36,443 nt of DNA from an uncultured bacterium (GCA_905215405.1 CAJMQE010000036.1:1-36443); one strand, 5' to 3'. Shown: positions 8,613 to 17,616, counted from the first letter of the stretch. The notes: generated from the sequence alone by a model not told the origin. Numbers and translations are program-made.

Positions 8613-9524
8613 ATGACAAAAGTTATTGGAGTAAGATTTAGACGAGCCGGTAAAATCTATTTTTTTTCTCCGGCAAGTTATCATATAGAAAAAGGACAGC
8701 ATGTAATTGTTGAAACAGCCAGAGGCGTTGAATATGGTGATGTTGTGCTGGAAGAACGTGAAATTGAAGATGAGAAAGTCATCCAGCCATTAAAAGCAGT
8801 CATCCGTATTGCAACTGAAGAAGATGATGCAAGAGAAGCCAAGAACAGAGAAAAGGAAAAAGATGCTTTTAAGATCTGTCTGGAAAAGATTGCAAAACAT
8901 AAACTGGAAATGAAGCTGATTGAAGCAGAGTATACATTTGACAATAATAAAGTATTGTTCTATTTTACAGCTGATGGAAGAATTGATTTCAGAGAGCTGG
9001 TAAAGGATCTCGCATCTGTATTTAAAACAAGAATCGAATTAAGACAGATCGGTGTCAGAGATGAAACAAAGATCATGGGTGGAATAGGTGTATGCGGCCG
9101 TACATTGTGCTGTCATTCTTATATGCCTGAATTTATTCCTGTTTCCATTAAGATGGCAAAGGAACAGAACCTCTCTTTAAATCCAACAAAGATTTCGGGT
9201 GTATGTGGAAGATTGATGTGCTGTTTGAAATATGAAGAGGAAACTTATGAAGAACTGAATAATAAACTTCCTGCAATTGGTGATAATGTAACTACTGTAG
9301 ATGGTCTTAAGGGCGAAGTCCACAGTGTGAGCGTTTTAAGACAGCAGGTTAAGGTCGTTGTTTCTCTTGATAATGATGAGAAGGAAATCAGAGAGTACAA
9401 GGTTAAAGAGCTTAAGTTCAGAAGAAAGCATAAAAATGAGAAGTTCAATATCAGTGATAAGGAATTAAGAGAGCTGGAAGCACTGGAAAAGAAGGAAGGA
9501 AAAGCACATATAGATGGCAATTAA
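8613..9524 (+). CDS. ricT: RicT/YaaT, PSP1-domain protein of the Y-complex
   Basis: The PSP1 domain protein YaaT/RicT acts in Bacillus with RicA and RicF in an Fe-S-containing complex that assists RNase Y in mRNA processing and affects development. Visible hallmarks are VIGVRFRRAGKIYFF at the start and the two cysteine clusters CGRTLCC and CGRLMCCLKYE, which include the cluster-binding cysteines. The C-terminal basic tail is typical. ATG 8613 has GAAAGG 11 nt upstream and gives the usual family N-terminus; an in-frame TTG at 8589 would add 8 residues and is less likely. It overlaps the next gene by 11 bp. Bacillus has yabA after this gene; here it is absent. Confidence 0.9.
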   Translation: MTKVIGVRFRRAGKIYFFSPASYHIEKGQHVIVETARGVEYGDVVLEEREIEDEKVIQPLKAVIRIATEEDDAREAKNREKEKDAFKICLEKIAKHKLEMKLIEAEYTFDNNKVLFYFTADGRIDFRELVKDLASVFKTRIELRQIGVRDETKIMGGIGVCGRTLCCHSYMPEFIPVSIKMAKEQNLSLNPTKISGVCGRLMCCLKYEEETYEELNNKLPAIGDNVTTVDGLKGEVHSVSVLRQQVKVVVSLDNDEKEIREYKVKELKFRRKHKNEKFNISDKELRELEALEKKEGKAHIDGN

Positions 9525-10260
9525 GTTAAATGAGCATGAAAGGCTCGATGATTTGCAGAGAAATGGTTACAGGCTGATACAGAATACGGAGATATTCTGT
9601 TTTGGCATGGACGCCGTTCTATTATCTACATTTGCGTCAGCCAGACCGACAGATCATGTGCTGGATCTTGGCACTGGAAATGGTGTTATTCCAATTCTGA
9701 TGGAAGCTAAAACAAAGGCTGCACATTTTACAGGATTGGAAATTCAGGATATAAATGTCGATATGGCGAAGCGCAGTGTAGTACTTAATGGTCTCGAAGA
9801 GAAAGTGGATATTGTGCATGGTGATATTAAAGAAGCTTCCAGAATTTTTGGTGGAGCTTCTTTTCACGTTGTGACGACCAATCCACCATATATGAACGAA
9901 AATCATGGAATAGTAAATCCGCATAGTGCAAAAGCGATTGCAAGACATGAAATTCTCTGTACACTGGATGATGTGGTACGTGAAGCATCTAAAGTCTTAA
10001 AAATGCGTGGAAAACTGTATATGGTGCACAGACCGCAGCGCCTTGTAGAAATTTTCGAGATCATGAGGAAATATAAACTGGAACCCAAGAGAATAAAAAT
10101 GGTTCATCCATATGAAGATAAAGATGCTAATATTGTTTTGATTGAAGCAGTTAAGGGCGGTAATACGCTACTAAAAGTAGAAAGTCCATTAGTCGTATAC
10201 CAGAAAAATGGTGAGTATACACAGGAACTAAAAAAATGGTATGAAGGAGACTGTCAGTAA
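9514..10260 (+). CDS. yabB: tRNA1(Val) A37 N6-methyltransferase-like protein (YabB/TrmN6)
   Basis: A Rossmann-fold SAM-dependent methyltransferase. DLGTGNGVIPIL is the SAM-binding glycine motif and TTNPPYM is the catalytic NPPY motif of N6-adenine methylases. The N-terminal RNGYRLIQNTEIFCFGMDAVLL segment is characteristic of the YfiC/TrmN6 family, which methylates A37 of tRNA1(Val). Length (248) is normal. Its start lies within the end of ricT, implying coupling, and AAGGA at 9496-9500 is 13 nt upstream. The order ricT-yabB-rsmI parallels Bacillus, without yabA and yazA. Confidence 0.9.
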   Translation: MAIKLNEHERLDDLQRNGYRLIQNTEIFCFGMDAVLLSTFASARPTDHVLDLGTGNGVIPILMEAKTKAAHFTGLEIQDINVDMAKRSVVLNGLEEKVDIVHGDIKEASRIFGGASFHVVTTNPPYMNENHGIVNPHSAKAIARHEILCTLDDVVREASKVLKMRGKLYMVHRPQRLVEIFEIMRKYKLEPKRIKMVHPYEDKDANIVLIEAVKGGNTLLKVESPLVVYQKNGEYTQELKKWYEGDCQ

Positions 10261-10347
10261 GCAGTCAGGATAGAACAATTGAATCAGTATTTTCTATTCC
10301 AGTGGGAATAGGAAACGGTGAAGAACATAAATGAAATGAGGATTATC

Positions 10348-11292
10348 ATGAAAGAATACAAAGAAGGTCTTGAAGATCTCATGCAAAATGAGGCAGCAGA
10401 TCAGGATATGGAAGTTTTTACAGAAATGGAAGAACAGAAAAATGTAGTAGAAAAAGGGAAACTGTATCTGTGTGCCACACCAATTGGTAATCTGGATGAT
10501 ATCACAGTAAGAGTCCTGAACACGTTGAAAGCAGTTGATCTAATTGCAGCAGAAGATACTAGACACAGTATTAAGCTGTTGAATCATTTTGGTATTAAGA
10601 CACCAATGACAAGTTACCATGAATTTAATAAAGTGGAAAAAGCAAAGTACTTGGTAGGAAAGCTGCAGGAAGGTGTTTCGGTTGCACTGATCACAGATGC
10701 GGGCACACCAGGTATTTCAGATCCAGGAGAAGAACTTGTCAGACAGTGTCATGAAGCAGGGGTACCACTGACATCTCTTCCTGGAGCAGCAGCCTGTATT
10801 ACAGCGCTGACAATGTCAGGACAGACTACCAGAAGATTTGCATTTGAAGCATTTTTACCAGCGGATAAAAAAGAAAGAAAAATGATTCTTGATGAACTGG
10901 CAGCAGAGACAAGAACTATTATCATTCATGAGGCACCTCACAGGCTTGTGAGAACACTTTCTGAACTTCAAGGTATACTTGGAGGTGACCGCCCAATTAG
11001 TATCTGTAAGGAGCTTACAAAACGTCATGAGAATGTTTGGATCACAACGATAGATGGAGCCTTAGAAGGATACACGCAGCGGGATCCAAAAGGAGAATAT
11101 GTTTTAGTAATACAGGGAAAATTGAGAAGTGAAATAGAAAAGGAAAAGCAGGCACAATGGGAGACCATGAGTGTGGAAGAACATGTACAGATGTATATGG
11201 ACCAGGGCAGTGATAAGAAAGAAGCAATGAAACTGGCTGCAAAAGACAGAGGTGTCTCAAAAAGGGATATTTATCAGCAGTTAATGGTATAA
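10348..11292 (+). CDS. rsmI: 16S rRNA C1402 2'-O-methyltransferase
   Basis: RsmI of the tetrapyrrole-methylase fold, which methylates the 2'-OH of C1402 in the 16S rRNA decoding centre. KLYLCATPIGNLDDIT, the EDTRHS segment, TDAGTPGISDPGE and the LPGAAACITAL loop are the family signatures. The C-terminal helical RsmI domain carries SKRDIYQQL. The first 40 or so residues are an acidic extension compared with most RsmI proteins. ATG 10348 has TGAGGA 5 nt upstream; GTG 10318 (AGGA 5 nt upstream) and ATG 10336 are alternatives. A short hairpin (CTATTCC/GGAATAG, around 10290-10313) precedes the gene. Confidence 0.9.
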   Translation: MKEYKEGLEDLMQNEAADQDMEVFTEMEEQKNVVEKGKLYLCATPIGNLDDITVRVLNTLKAVDLIAAEDTRHSIKLLNHFGIKTPMTSYHEFNKVEKAKYLVGKLQEGVSVALITDAGTPGISDPGEELVRQCHEAGVPLTSLPGAAACITALTMSGQTTRRFAFEAFLPADKKERKMILDELAAETRTIIIHEAPHRLVRTLSELQGILGGDRPISICKELTKRHENVWITTIDGALEGYTQRDPKGEYVLVIQGKLRSEIEKEKQAQWETMSVEEHVQMYMDQGSDKKEAMKLAAKDRGVSKRDIYQQLMV

Positions 11293-11307
11293 GAAGCAGG
11301 AGGTCAT

Positions 11308-12120
11308 ATGAAAGTCACATATATACAACATAGTTCATTTTGTATAGAATTTGAACAGGATAAAATTGTACTGTTATTTGATTATTACGAAGGAGATTTC
11401 CTAGAATGGGAACCAGATAGTCATATATATGTATTTGCCAGCCACAAGCATTTTGATCATTATAGTAAAAAGATTTTTGCTATTGGAGAAAAATACGAGC
11501 ATACAGAATTTATTCTGGCCAAGGAAATAAAAATGAATACCAAGTATATGGACAGGTGTCATATTCCAATGGTAGTCAGAGATAAGATCAAATATGTTAC
11601 CAATGACTATGCTTATTGTTTTAATCAGAAAATGGAACTGACTCAACAAGAGCAGATTACAAAGTTTCTGCCTGTAGACAGCACAAAAGAGCAGACAGAG
11701 AATAATGAGATTATGGTCAGAACACTGAATTCTACAGATTCTGGGGTCGCATATGTAATAGATTGTGCAGGTAAATGCATCTATCATGCAGGAGATCTGA
11801 ACTGGTGGACATGGATCGGTGAAACAGACCAAGAGTATCAGAGCATGACAGAACGGTTTCAGAAGGAAATTAAAAAAGTAAGTAATAATAGCAATATTCA
11901 ATTTGACGTTGCATTTTTACCACTTGATCCAAGGCAGGAAGAAAGATTCTACTGGGGATTTGATTATTTTATGAGGCATTGCAATGTAAGAGCAGCATTT
12001 CCTATGCATATGTGGAAAGATTATAGTGTTGTTGCAAAGATTCTCGAATTAAAAGAGTCTGTGGAATACAGAGATAGGATATACAGAATCGAAAAAGAAA
12101 ATCAGGAGTTCAATTTATAA
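11308..12120 (+). CDS. MBL-fold metal-dependent hydrolase
   Basis: A metallo-beta-lactamase-fold protein. The first metal-binding motif is ASHKHFDHY (HxHxDH), and YHAGDLNWW provides the later Asp; the C-terminal MHMW histidine completes a plausible dinuclear site. The N-terminus MKVTYIQHSSFCIEF resembles the UlaG-like or YycJ-like branch. The substrate is unknown. The strong site AGGAGG is 5-6 nt before ATG 11308, and the gene starts 16 bp after rsmI, so it is in the same operon. Its position between rsmI and nfo suggests no specific function. Confidence 0.85.
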   Translation: MKVTYIQHSSFCIEFEQDKIVLLFDYYEGDFLEWEPDSHIYVFASHKHFDHYSKKIFAIGEKYEHTEFILAKEIKMNTKYMDRCHIPMVVRDKIKYVTNDYAYCFNQKMELTQQEQITKFLPVDSTKEQTENNEIMVRTLNSTDSGVAYVIDCAGKCIYHAGDLNWWTWIGETDQEYQSMTERFQKEIKKVSNNSNIQFDVAFLPLDPRQEERFYWGFDYFMRHCNVRAAFPMHMWKDYSVVAKILELKESVEYRDRIYRIEKENQEFNL

Positions 12121-12157
12121 ATTAATTGTTATGACTGGTAGAAATGGAGAAGATATG

Positions 12158-12991
12158 ATGAAAATAGGATGTCACCTTTCAACAAGTAAAGGTTTTGAAA
12201 ATATGGGAAAAGAGATTCTTGATCTCGGGGGCAATACCTTTCAGTTCTTTACCAGAAATCCTAGAGGTGGTTCTGCGAAGGCAATTGATGAAAAGGATAT
12301 GGAAGCATTTTTGAAGCTGGCAAAAGAGCAGGGAATTGATATCATACTTGCGCATGCACCTTATACATTAAATGCGTGTTCCAAGGATGAAAAAACACGT
12401 CAGTTCGCAATTGAGATGATGGCTGATGATTTAAAAAGAATGGAGTATACACCAGGAAATCTCTATAATTTTCATCCGGGAAGTCATGTTTCACAGGGAG
12501 TGGACACAGGAATTGATTACATTGTTGAAATGTTAAATACTGTTCTGAAACCGGAGCAGACAACAACGGTATTACTGGAGACGATGGCTGGTAAAGGTAC
12601 GGAGATTGGACGTTCTTTTGAAGAGTTGAAAAGAATCATTGATCGAGTAGAACTACAGGATCATATGGGGGTATGCCTTGATACCTGTCATGTGTATGAT
12701 GCAGGATATGATATTGTGAATCATCTGGATGATGTACTGGAAGAGTTTGATCAGGTCATTGGGTTAGAACGATTGAAAGCAATTCATCTGAATGATTCCA
12801 AGAATCCTTTTGAAAGTCATAAGGATCGTCATGAAAAGATAGGAGAAGGTTCAATTGGAGTAGATGCAATTACAAGGATTATTAATCATCCAAAATTAAA
12901 GCATTTACCATTTTATCTGGAAACACCAAATGAAGCAGAAGGATATGCAAAAGAAATTGCTTTATTAAAGGAAAGATATAAAGAAAAATAG
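12158..12991 (+). CDS. nfo: Endonuclease IV (AP endonuclease)
   Basis: Cuts DNA 5' of abasic sites in base-excision repair. It is a TIM barrel using three zinc ions. Conserved metal-ligand segments are visible: FHPGSH, LLETMAG, CLDTCHVYDAGYD, IHLNDS, DRHEKIGEGSIG and LETPN. 278 residues is normal. ATG 12158 gives the standard MKIGCHLSTSKG start with GGAG 8 nt upstream; ATG 12155 is equally possible and ATG 12131 lacks a ribosome site. It is the last gene of the rsmI-MBL-nfo run. Confidence 0.93.
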   Translation: MKIGCHLSTSKGFENMGKEILDLGGNTFQFFTRNPRGGSAKAIDEKDMEAFLKLAKEQGIDIILAHAPYTLNACSKDEKTRQFAIEMMADDLKRMEYTPGNLYNFHPGSHVSQGVDTGIDYIVEMLNTVLKPEQTTTVLLETMAGKGTEIGRSFEELKRIIDRVELQDHMGVCLDTCHVYDAGYDIVNHLDDVLEEFDQVIGLERLKAIHLNDSKNPFESHKDRHEKIGEGSIGVDAITRIINHPKLKHLPFYLETPNEAEGYAKEIALLKERYKEK

Positions 12992-13098
12992 AGTAGTCTG
13001 ATATAGCAAATCAAAATATCATTTAAGTGATAGATTTTAATTGTGTTTTATAATTAAAGATGTCTATATAGAAATTGTGAAAAATAGAAAAAAATTTT

Positions 13099-13143
13099 CC
13101 CCTAAAGGGGAGGAGAGCCGGGATCTGTGGAAAGACCCCGGCT
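13099..13143. other. Two adjacent GC-rich hairpins in the gap after nfo
   Basis: CCCC-TAAA-GGGG (13099-13110) is followed by AGCCGGG (13116-13122) pairing with CCCGGCT (13137-13143). No U-run follows on the plus strand, though A-runs before it could make the first hairpin a minus-strand terminator. The rest of 12992-13346 is AT-rich with nothing recognised. Confidence 0.5.
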
Positions 13144-13346
13144 GATATGAAAAAAAGTTATCTATATAAAAAAGTTGTTAGCTTTGTGATTCAACAGGTT
13201 TTCTTTTATATCTCCTGCTGATGAATATAGTATAGAAAATAGAAGTGAATAAATGGTGACAGTGATGTGACGGTTTTGTGAATTAATTGGAAATAGATTT
13301 CGAATTTTTCAGGACAAAAACGCCGATAGAACTAGGCATCAATCAG

Positions 13347-13375
13347 TTGTAAACCCCCGTCGAATCATGTATAAT
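13347..13375 (+). promoter_or_regulatory. Promoter of marR-like gene
   Basis: TTGTAA (13347-13352) and TATAAT (13370-13375) are exactly 17 bp apart. The predicted start near 13382 gives a leader of about 160 nt that holds the repeat element described next. Confidence 0.65.
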
Positions 13376-13524
13376 GTAACTTATCTAAGGAAATGATTGC
13401 ACGAGCGAAGCGAGTATAAGCATTTCCAGATAAGTTAACGATGAAAGCAAGGCTTTCAGAGTCTGTTACACAAACGAAGTGAAGTGTAACTATCTAAGGA
13501 AATGATTGCACGAGCGAAGTAAGT
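13374..13524. repeat. Duplicated palindromic element in the marR leader
   Basis: TATCTAAGGAAATGATTGCA with following CGAGCGAAG occurs at 13382-13410 and again at 13491-13519. The first copy is closed by a complementary arm CATTTCCAGATAAGTT (13421-13436), giving a stem of about 16 bp. Between them are GAAAGC-AAG-GCTTTC (13443-13457) and GTTACA/TGTAAC arms around CGAAGTGAAG. Such GAGCGAAGCGAG palindromic units look like dispersed REP-like elements. Confidence 0.7.
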
Positions 13525-13542
13525 AGAAGAGAGGTGCTGGCG

Positions 13543-13989
13543 TTGAAGGAAGCATATGATAGTCTGAATTCCATATTGGTCAAGCTGTTCAATGATATTC
13601 TCAATATAGAAGAGAAAGCATTGATTACAGATGAATTTAAGGATATTTCTGTAACAGATATGCATATTATCGAAGCAATTGGTGTTATGGAACCAAGAAC
13701 AATGTCCAATATAGCGAAGCGTCTCGATGTAACTATGGGAACACTGACAATTGGTGTCAATGGACTGGTTAAAAAAGATTATGTGGAGAGAAGAAGAGGC
13801 GAAAAAGACAGAAGAATTGTATTTGCTTCACTGACATCTAAGGGAAAAGCTGCTTACCTGCACCACATGAGATTCCATAAGGATATGGTCAATGCAGTCA
13901 TGGAGGATATCACAGAGGATGAAGCAGTTGTTCTGATGAAAATGTTGAATAAACTGGAAGATTTCTTTCAGCAGTGGCAGGACAACTAA
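13543..13989 (+). CDS. MarR family transcriptional regulator (FabT-like)
   Basis: A 149-residue winged-helix dimer. The recognition region MSNIAKRLDVTMGTLTIGVNGLVKK and the wing KDYVERRRGEKDRRIVFASLT are typical of MarR proteins. The sequence resembles FabT-type regulators that control fatty-acid synthesis genes in Firmicutes. No fab gene is next to it here, so the target is uncertain. TTG 13543 with AGAGGT 7 nt upstream gives the likely start; GTG 13534 is an alternative adding three residues. The leader contains large inverted repeats that might include its own operator. It is followed by a small acidic protein gene in the same direction. Confidence 0.82.
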   Translation: MKEAYDSLNSILVKLFNDILNIEEKALITDEFKDISVTDMHIIEAIGVMEPRTMSNIAKRLDVTMGTLTIGVNGLVKKDYVERRRGEKDRRIVFASLTSKGKAAYLHHMRFHKDMVNAVMEDITEDEAVVLMKMLNKLEDFFQQWQDN

Positions 13990-14024
13990 ACAGGAGAGTC
14001 ATTAATTACAAGGGAGGAATACAT

Positions 14025-14192
14025 ATGAAAGAGACAGAAAAAAAAGAAGAGAATTTATTAGATTTAGATGCTTTACAGGATGTATTTGCACAGCTGGATC
14101 AGATGGAAGATGTTGTGGAAATGATTGATGATGAAGAAATTGCATCACAGAGACGTTATGAAGAAATAATTAAAAAGCATAAAAATGACTAA
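14025..14192 (+). CDS. Small acidic protein, 55 aa
   Basis: I do not recognise this protein. It is strongly acidic (DLDALQDVFAQLDQMEDVVE), predicted to be helical, with no membrane segment and a basic end (KKHKND). GGGAGG at 14012-14017 lies 7 nt before ATG 14025, so translation is well supported. It begins 35 bp after the marR-like gene and ends before a strong shared terminator, so the two form an operon. It could be a modulator of that regulator, but this is only inference. Confidence 0.7.
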   Translation: MKETEKKEENLLDLDALQDVFAQLDQMEDVVEMIDDEEIASQRRYEEIIKKHKND

Positions 14193-14221
14193 TTAAAAAT
14201 AGATACGCTAAATAAACAAAT

Positions 14222-14290
14222 AAAAATAGTTATTGAAAGTAGATTTGCCTGGCAGGGATCTTGGCAAAACATTTCAATAACTATTTTTTT
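14222..14290. terminator. Bidirectional terminator with long stem
   Basis: AAAAATAGTTATTGAAA (14222-14238) pairs perfectly with 14272-14288 over 17 bp. The 33-nt loop contains a smaller hairpin, TTTGCC/GGCAAA. T-runs on both strands let it end the marR-like operon and queT, which converge here. Confidence 0.85.
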
Positions 14291-14362
14291 ATATCTATCA
14301 ATTACATGTTCTTCTATCAATGGGAAATTAATACCTATAAGCTATGTATCAGCAACTATGCA

Positions 14363-14851
14363 TTAGTATTCATTTTTAAATAAAACATTTTTATATTGAT
14401 TCAGAGCAGTAAGAAGAATCATGCCAATAATACCGCATACGATCAGTTCTCCGATTCCAACAGTGGCTACCATATAAGGAATAGCCTGTTCTGTTCCATA
14501 TCCATATTTCAGTACAAATGGAACGACCAGCATATTTGCAATAACGGGTGGAACGGGTACCAGGTATTTATTTTTACGTAATTTGAAGGAACAATAAGCT
14601 GCTACAAGAGTAGCAAGACTACCGCAGATAATATCAGCTGGAATTGCTCCGCCAAGAATATTGGCAAGAATACATCCAACAAATAAACCAGGAATTGCAG
14701 CAGGTGTAAAGAATGGAAGAATTGTCAGAGCTTCAGCGATTCTGAACTGAATTGGCCCAAAACTCCAATAGTTGAATAATTCAACCAGGACAACATAGAT
14801 TGCTGCAATCGCAGCTGCCTGTACCAGGTACATGACTTTTTTATCTCTCAT
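14363..14851 (-). CDS. queT: Queuosine-precursor ECF transporter S component QueT
   Basis: A 162-residue integral membrane protein with about six hydrophobic segments. The start MRDKKVMYLVQAAAIAAIYVVLV and the segment QFRIAEALTILPFFTPAAIPGLFVGC are typical of QueT. It is the substrate-binding subunit of an energy-coupling-factor transporter that takes up preQ1/preQ0 or queuine; the shared EcfAA'T module is not in the window. The leader carries a preQ1-I riboswitch, which strongly supports the substrate. The start codon is the complement of 14849-14851, with AGGAG (complement of 14862-14866) upstream. Confidence 0.92.
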   Translation of the reverse strand: MRDKKVMYLVQAAAIAAIYVVLVELFNYWSFGPIQFRIAEALTILPFFTPAAIPGLFVGCILANILGGAIPADIICGSLATLVAAYCSFKLRKNKYLVPVPPVIANMLVVPFVLKYGYGTEQAIPYMVATVGIGELIVCGIIGMILLTALNQYKNVLFKNEY

Positions 14852-14861
14852 ATTATTAAAT

Positions 14862-14904
14862 CTCCTTTAGTTTTGTTTTTCGTGTGGAAGGTCCCGAACA
14901 CACG
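14862..14904 (-). ncRNA. preQ1-I riboswitch in queT leader
   Basis: On the minus strand P1 is CGTGTG (complement of 14899-14904) pairing with CACACG (complement of 14881-14886), around a loop TTCGGGACCTTC. It is followed by the A-rich tail AAAAACAAAACTAA running into AGGAG. That tail matches the preQ1-I consensus (AACAAAACUAA-GGAG), which docks into the P1 groove. The ribosome site overlaps the tail, so control is probably translational: preQ1 binding would hide the site and reduce QueT synthesis. An extra hairpin, GTTACAGA/TCTGTAAC (14910-14930), lies upstream. Confidence 0.85.
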
Positions 14905-14970
14905 TGGTTGTTACAGATAAATTCTGTAACAGTAGTATGTAACCCATAAAATAAGGATTGCAACTTCTAT

Positions 14971-14999
14971 ACTATAGCAAATGTATATAGAAATCGCAA
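14971..14999 (-). promoter_or_regulatory. queT promoter
   Basis: On the minus strand TTGCGA (complement of 14994-14999) and TATAGT (complement of 14971-14976) are 17 bp apart. The leader is about 110 nt and includes the preQ1-I riboswitch. Confidence 0.7.
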
Positions 15000-15020
15000 C
15001 CCTGGAATTATGGAAGAACA

Positions 15021-15067
15021 GGCCGGTTATGCAACACATATTCTGCAAAACCGGCCCGTTTTTTGTT
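15021..15067. terminator. Terminator between lipoprotein gene and queT promoter
   Basis: GGCCGGTTATGCA pairs with TGCAAAACCGGCC with one mismatch. The plus strand has a strong T-run (GTTTTTTG); the minus strand has only TGTTCTT. It probably ends the leftward MMPL operon before the queT promoter. Confidence 0.7.
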
Positions 15068-15112
15068 ATATTAAGTTTGTATTCTACTGAATGAAATTCA
15101 GTATCACATTAT

Positions 15113-17515
15113 TTATTTTGTAAGTTCAGCTGTTTTATAGATGAATTTTACGGAACCGCTCATATCATCTGTTTTTCCACCGAATGACTGATAATCCTGA
15201 CCAACAGATACAATACCTTTCAGAGTATCGATAACTTCATCAGCATCATCACCAAGAAGATCTGTAATCTTTGAAATACCATCATCATTCAGAGTAATGA
15301 TACCATCTTTTAATGTCATCATACCATCATTTAATGTAATAGATGAGCTAGCAAGCGTTGCAAGGTTAGAACTTAATAAACCTGCACCATTATCTAACTG
15401 TGTAACACCATCAGCAAGTGTGCCTGTAGAATCATTCAGTGTTCCGAGGCCACTATCTAACTGTGAAGCACCAGCAGCTAACTGTGAAATACCATTTGCA
15501 AGTGCTGGAACTTTGCTGCTTAATTCTGAGAGACCAGCCTGCAGATCTGAAGTACCACCAGATAATGTAGTCATACCATTACTGATTACATATAATGCAG
15601 AGCATACAGTTGCAGGATGTTCTGGATCAGCAAGAGCAGCATTGAGATGATCAGCATCTGTGTATCCAATTCCATCTCTTAACTGAGTAGCTCCATCTAA
15701 CAGTGCAGTTAAGCTCTGATCCAGTGTATAACCAGTAGCGGAATCTGTTGCACTCAATTTGGAGATTACTTCATCAAGTGCTGTATTTGCACCTTTCTGT
15801 CCGGCAGCAGCTACAACAGCTTTTAACTTTGTAGTAGCAATTGTCTGGGCATTTGTCTGAGCTGTTGAAGCAGCAGTAGCAGCATCCTGTGCTTTCTGTG
15901 CAAATGCAGAAGCCTGGGCACCAAGTGTCTGTGCAGTAGTTGCATCTCCTGCTGTCTGAGCCTGAGCAGCTTTTGTCTGTAAATCTTCTGCCTGAGCCTT
16001 GTAAGTCTCTGCAAGAGTTTTATTAGAAGAAGCGGCAGCAACCTGTGTTGTATAGTCATTTAAGATCTGAGTAAATACAGTTTCAATCTGAGTATCACTT
16101 GTAATATCACCAGTAAAACCAGCAGCCTGCATATACTGATTGTATGTGCTGACAACCTGAGTCTTGCTTGTGGCCAGTTCTGTAGATGTTGCATTCATGA
16201 CCTGCTGTAATCTTGCAATACCACCTTTTAACTGATCAGCACCGGTTGCAATCTGACCATCTTCTTTGAACTGATTAGATAAAGCATTGATTCCTTGGGA
16301 TAACTTTGTTACACCACCATTTAACTGGGAGGCACCACTGTTCAACTGATCAATACCATCGGAAAGCGCAGGAACATTATCATTTAACTGGCTTGAACCA
16401 TCAGCTAACTGTGAAGAACCATCTTTTAAAGCAGATACGCCACTTGTCAGTGTTGGAATGTTAGATGCTAACTGGGAAGTACCATCTTTTAATGTGTTGG
16501 CACCATCACTTAACTGAGCAGCACCATCAACTAAGGTATTTGTACCATCTGCTAACTGTCCACTACCATCAACAAGCTGATTTACGCCATCCTGTAATTC
16601 ATCAACTTTATCTTTCATGTCATCAAGATTAATATCATCAAGATTTACATCAGATAAGAGATTACTCATGGCAACAGACATTGTCATATCCAGTTCAAAA
16701 TCAACAACATAGGCACTTACTTCAAATGAATCAGGAATATCAAAATCAAGATCTGTACCATTGTAGGAAAGGTCCAGGCTGTCTTTTAAGCCAGGCATTG
16801 TAACACCCATAACGATGTTGTTGTTGCTTTCATTTATAACCTTACCATTTGTTGCAGTTACATTATAAAATGTATCAGTTGGAAGAACCATACCTGTAAT
16901 CATTGTAAATGGTACACATACCTGTTTTGGAACACCATTTACTGTAATCATTTTTGTTGCATTGTTCTTGTATTCAAATTTCATTGTAACGTTACCAGTC
17001 TTACCAACCAGTTCCTCAGGGGAGATTTCTTTTCCATCGAGAGTGTAAGTTACTTTCATATCAATAGGAGCAGACTGTGTTGTTGTTCCCTGATAGTTAA
17101 TATCGTTTCCATTTGCATTCCATGTAAGCTGACCATTAGCTCCAGTTGTATAAGTTTCATCCCCTTTTACATTTTCAATGTTATTCAGGATTGATGAATC
17201 TGTGATAGAACTGAGGTTCTTAGAGTTCTTGAGCCATTCATTAACAAGAATGTGATCTTTTTTACCACTTGCATCTGTAAAGATGTAAACTGTTTCATCT
17301 TTCATGGTATCATCGTTAGATGCAGGAATCTGTGCTGAAATTGCATTGGATAGAGTGTCTTCTGTATTGGAGTTCTTTGCAGCAGAAGCCTGAGCGCTGT
17401 CTGTGGATGTAGCAGATCCTGATGAAGAAGCACTTCCACATGCGGTAATGCTTGCTGTGATTAATGTTACACACATTGCGATGGAAGCATATTTAAATAA
17501 TCTTTTTTTAATCAT
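15113..17515 (-). CDS. Secreted lipoprotein with XXXLXXG heptad repeats
   Basis: An 800-residue exported protein. The signal peptide ends at the lipobox ITAC (Cys26), predicting lipid anchoring outside the membrane. Two long blocks (about residues 305-410 and 660-760) consist of repeats of the pattern L-x-D/S-G-x-x-Q-L, such as LADGTNTLVDGAAQLSDGAN. This is the 'X-X-X-Leu-X-X-Gly' heptad seen in YhgE/Pip-type proteins and in the outer loops of some MMPL proteins. A region near 470-600 is Ala/Gln-rich coiled coil. The gene is about 100 bp downstream of the MMPL gene on the same strand, with AAGGAG before its ATG. It is likely an external partner of that transporter. Confidence 0.87.
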   Translation of the reverse strand: MIKKRLFKYASIAMCVTLITASITACGSASSSGSATSTDSAQASAAKNSNTEDTLSNAISAQIPASNDDTMKDETVYIFTDASGKKDHILVNEWLKNSKNLSSITDSSILNNIENVKGDETYTTGANGQLTWNANGNDINYQGTTTQSAPIDMKVTYTLDGKEISPEELVGKTGNVTMKFEYKNNATKMITVNGVPKQVCVPFTMITGMVLPTDTFYNVTATNGKVINESNNNIVMGVTMPGLKDSLDLSYNGTDLDFDIPDSFEVSAYVVDFELDMTMSVAMSNLLSDVNLDDINLDDMKDKVDELQDGVNQLVDGSGQLADGTNTLVDGAAQLSDGANTLKDGTSQLASNIPTLTSGVSALKDGSSQLADGSSQLNDNVPALSDGIDQLNSGASQLNGGVTKLSQGINALSNQFKEDGQIATGADQLKGGIARLQQVMNATSTELATSKTQVVSTYNQYMQAAGFTGDITSDTQIETVFTQILNDYTTQVAAASSNKTLAETYKAQAEDLQTKAAQAQTAGDATTAQTLGAQASAFAQKAQDAATAASTAQTNAQTIATTKLKAVVAAAGQKGANTALDEVISKLSATDSATGYTLDQSLTALLDGATQLRDGIGYTDADHLNAALADPEHPATVCSALYVISNGMTTLSGGTSDLQAGLSELSSKVPALANGISQLAAGASQLDSGLGTLNDSTGTLADGVTQLDNGAGLLSSNLATLASSSITLNDGMMTLKDGIITLNDDGISKITDLLGDDADEVIDTLKGIVSVGQDYQSFGGKTDDMSGSVKFIYKTAELTK

Positions 17516-17616
17516 AATGACGTCTCCTTTTTTTATAAATAACTGTTCGATTTCAATTTATGAAAATATTTCAGTCAGGCAGGCCATTTTCTGACCTGTC
17601 TGGATATGTCTGTTTA

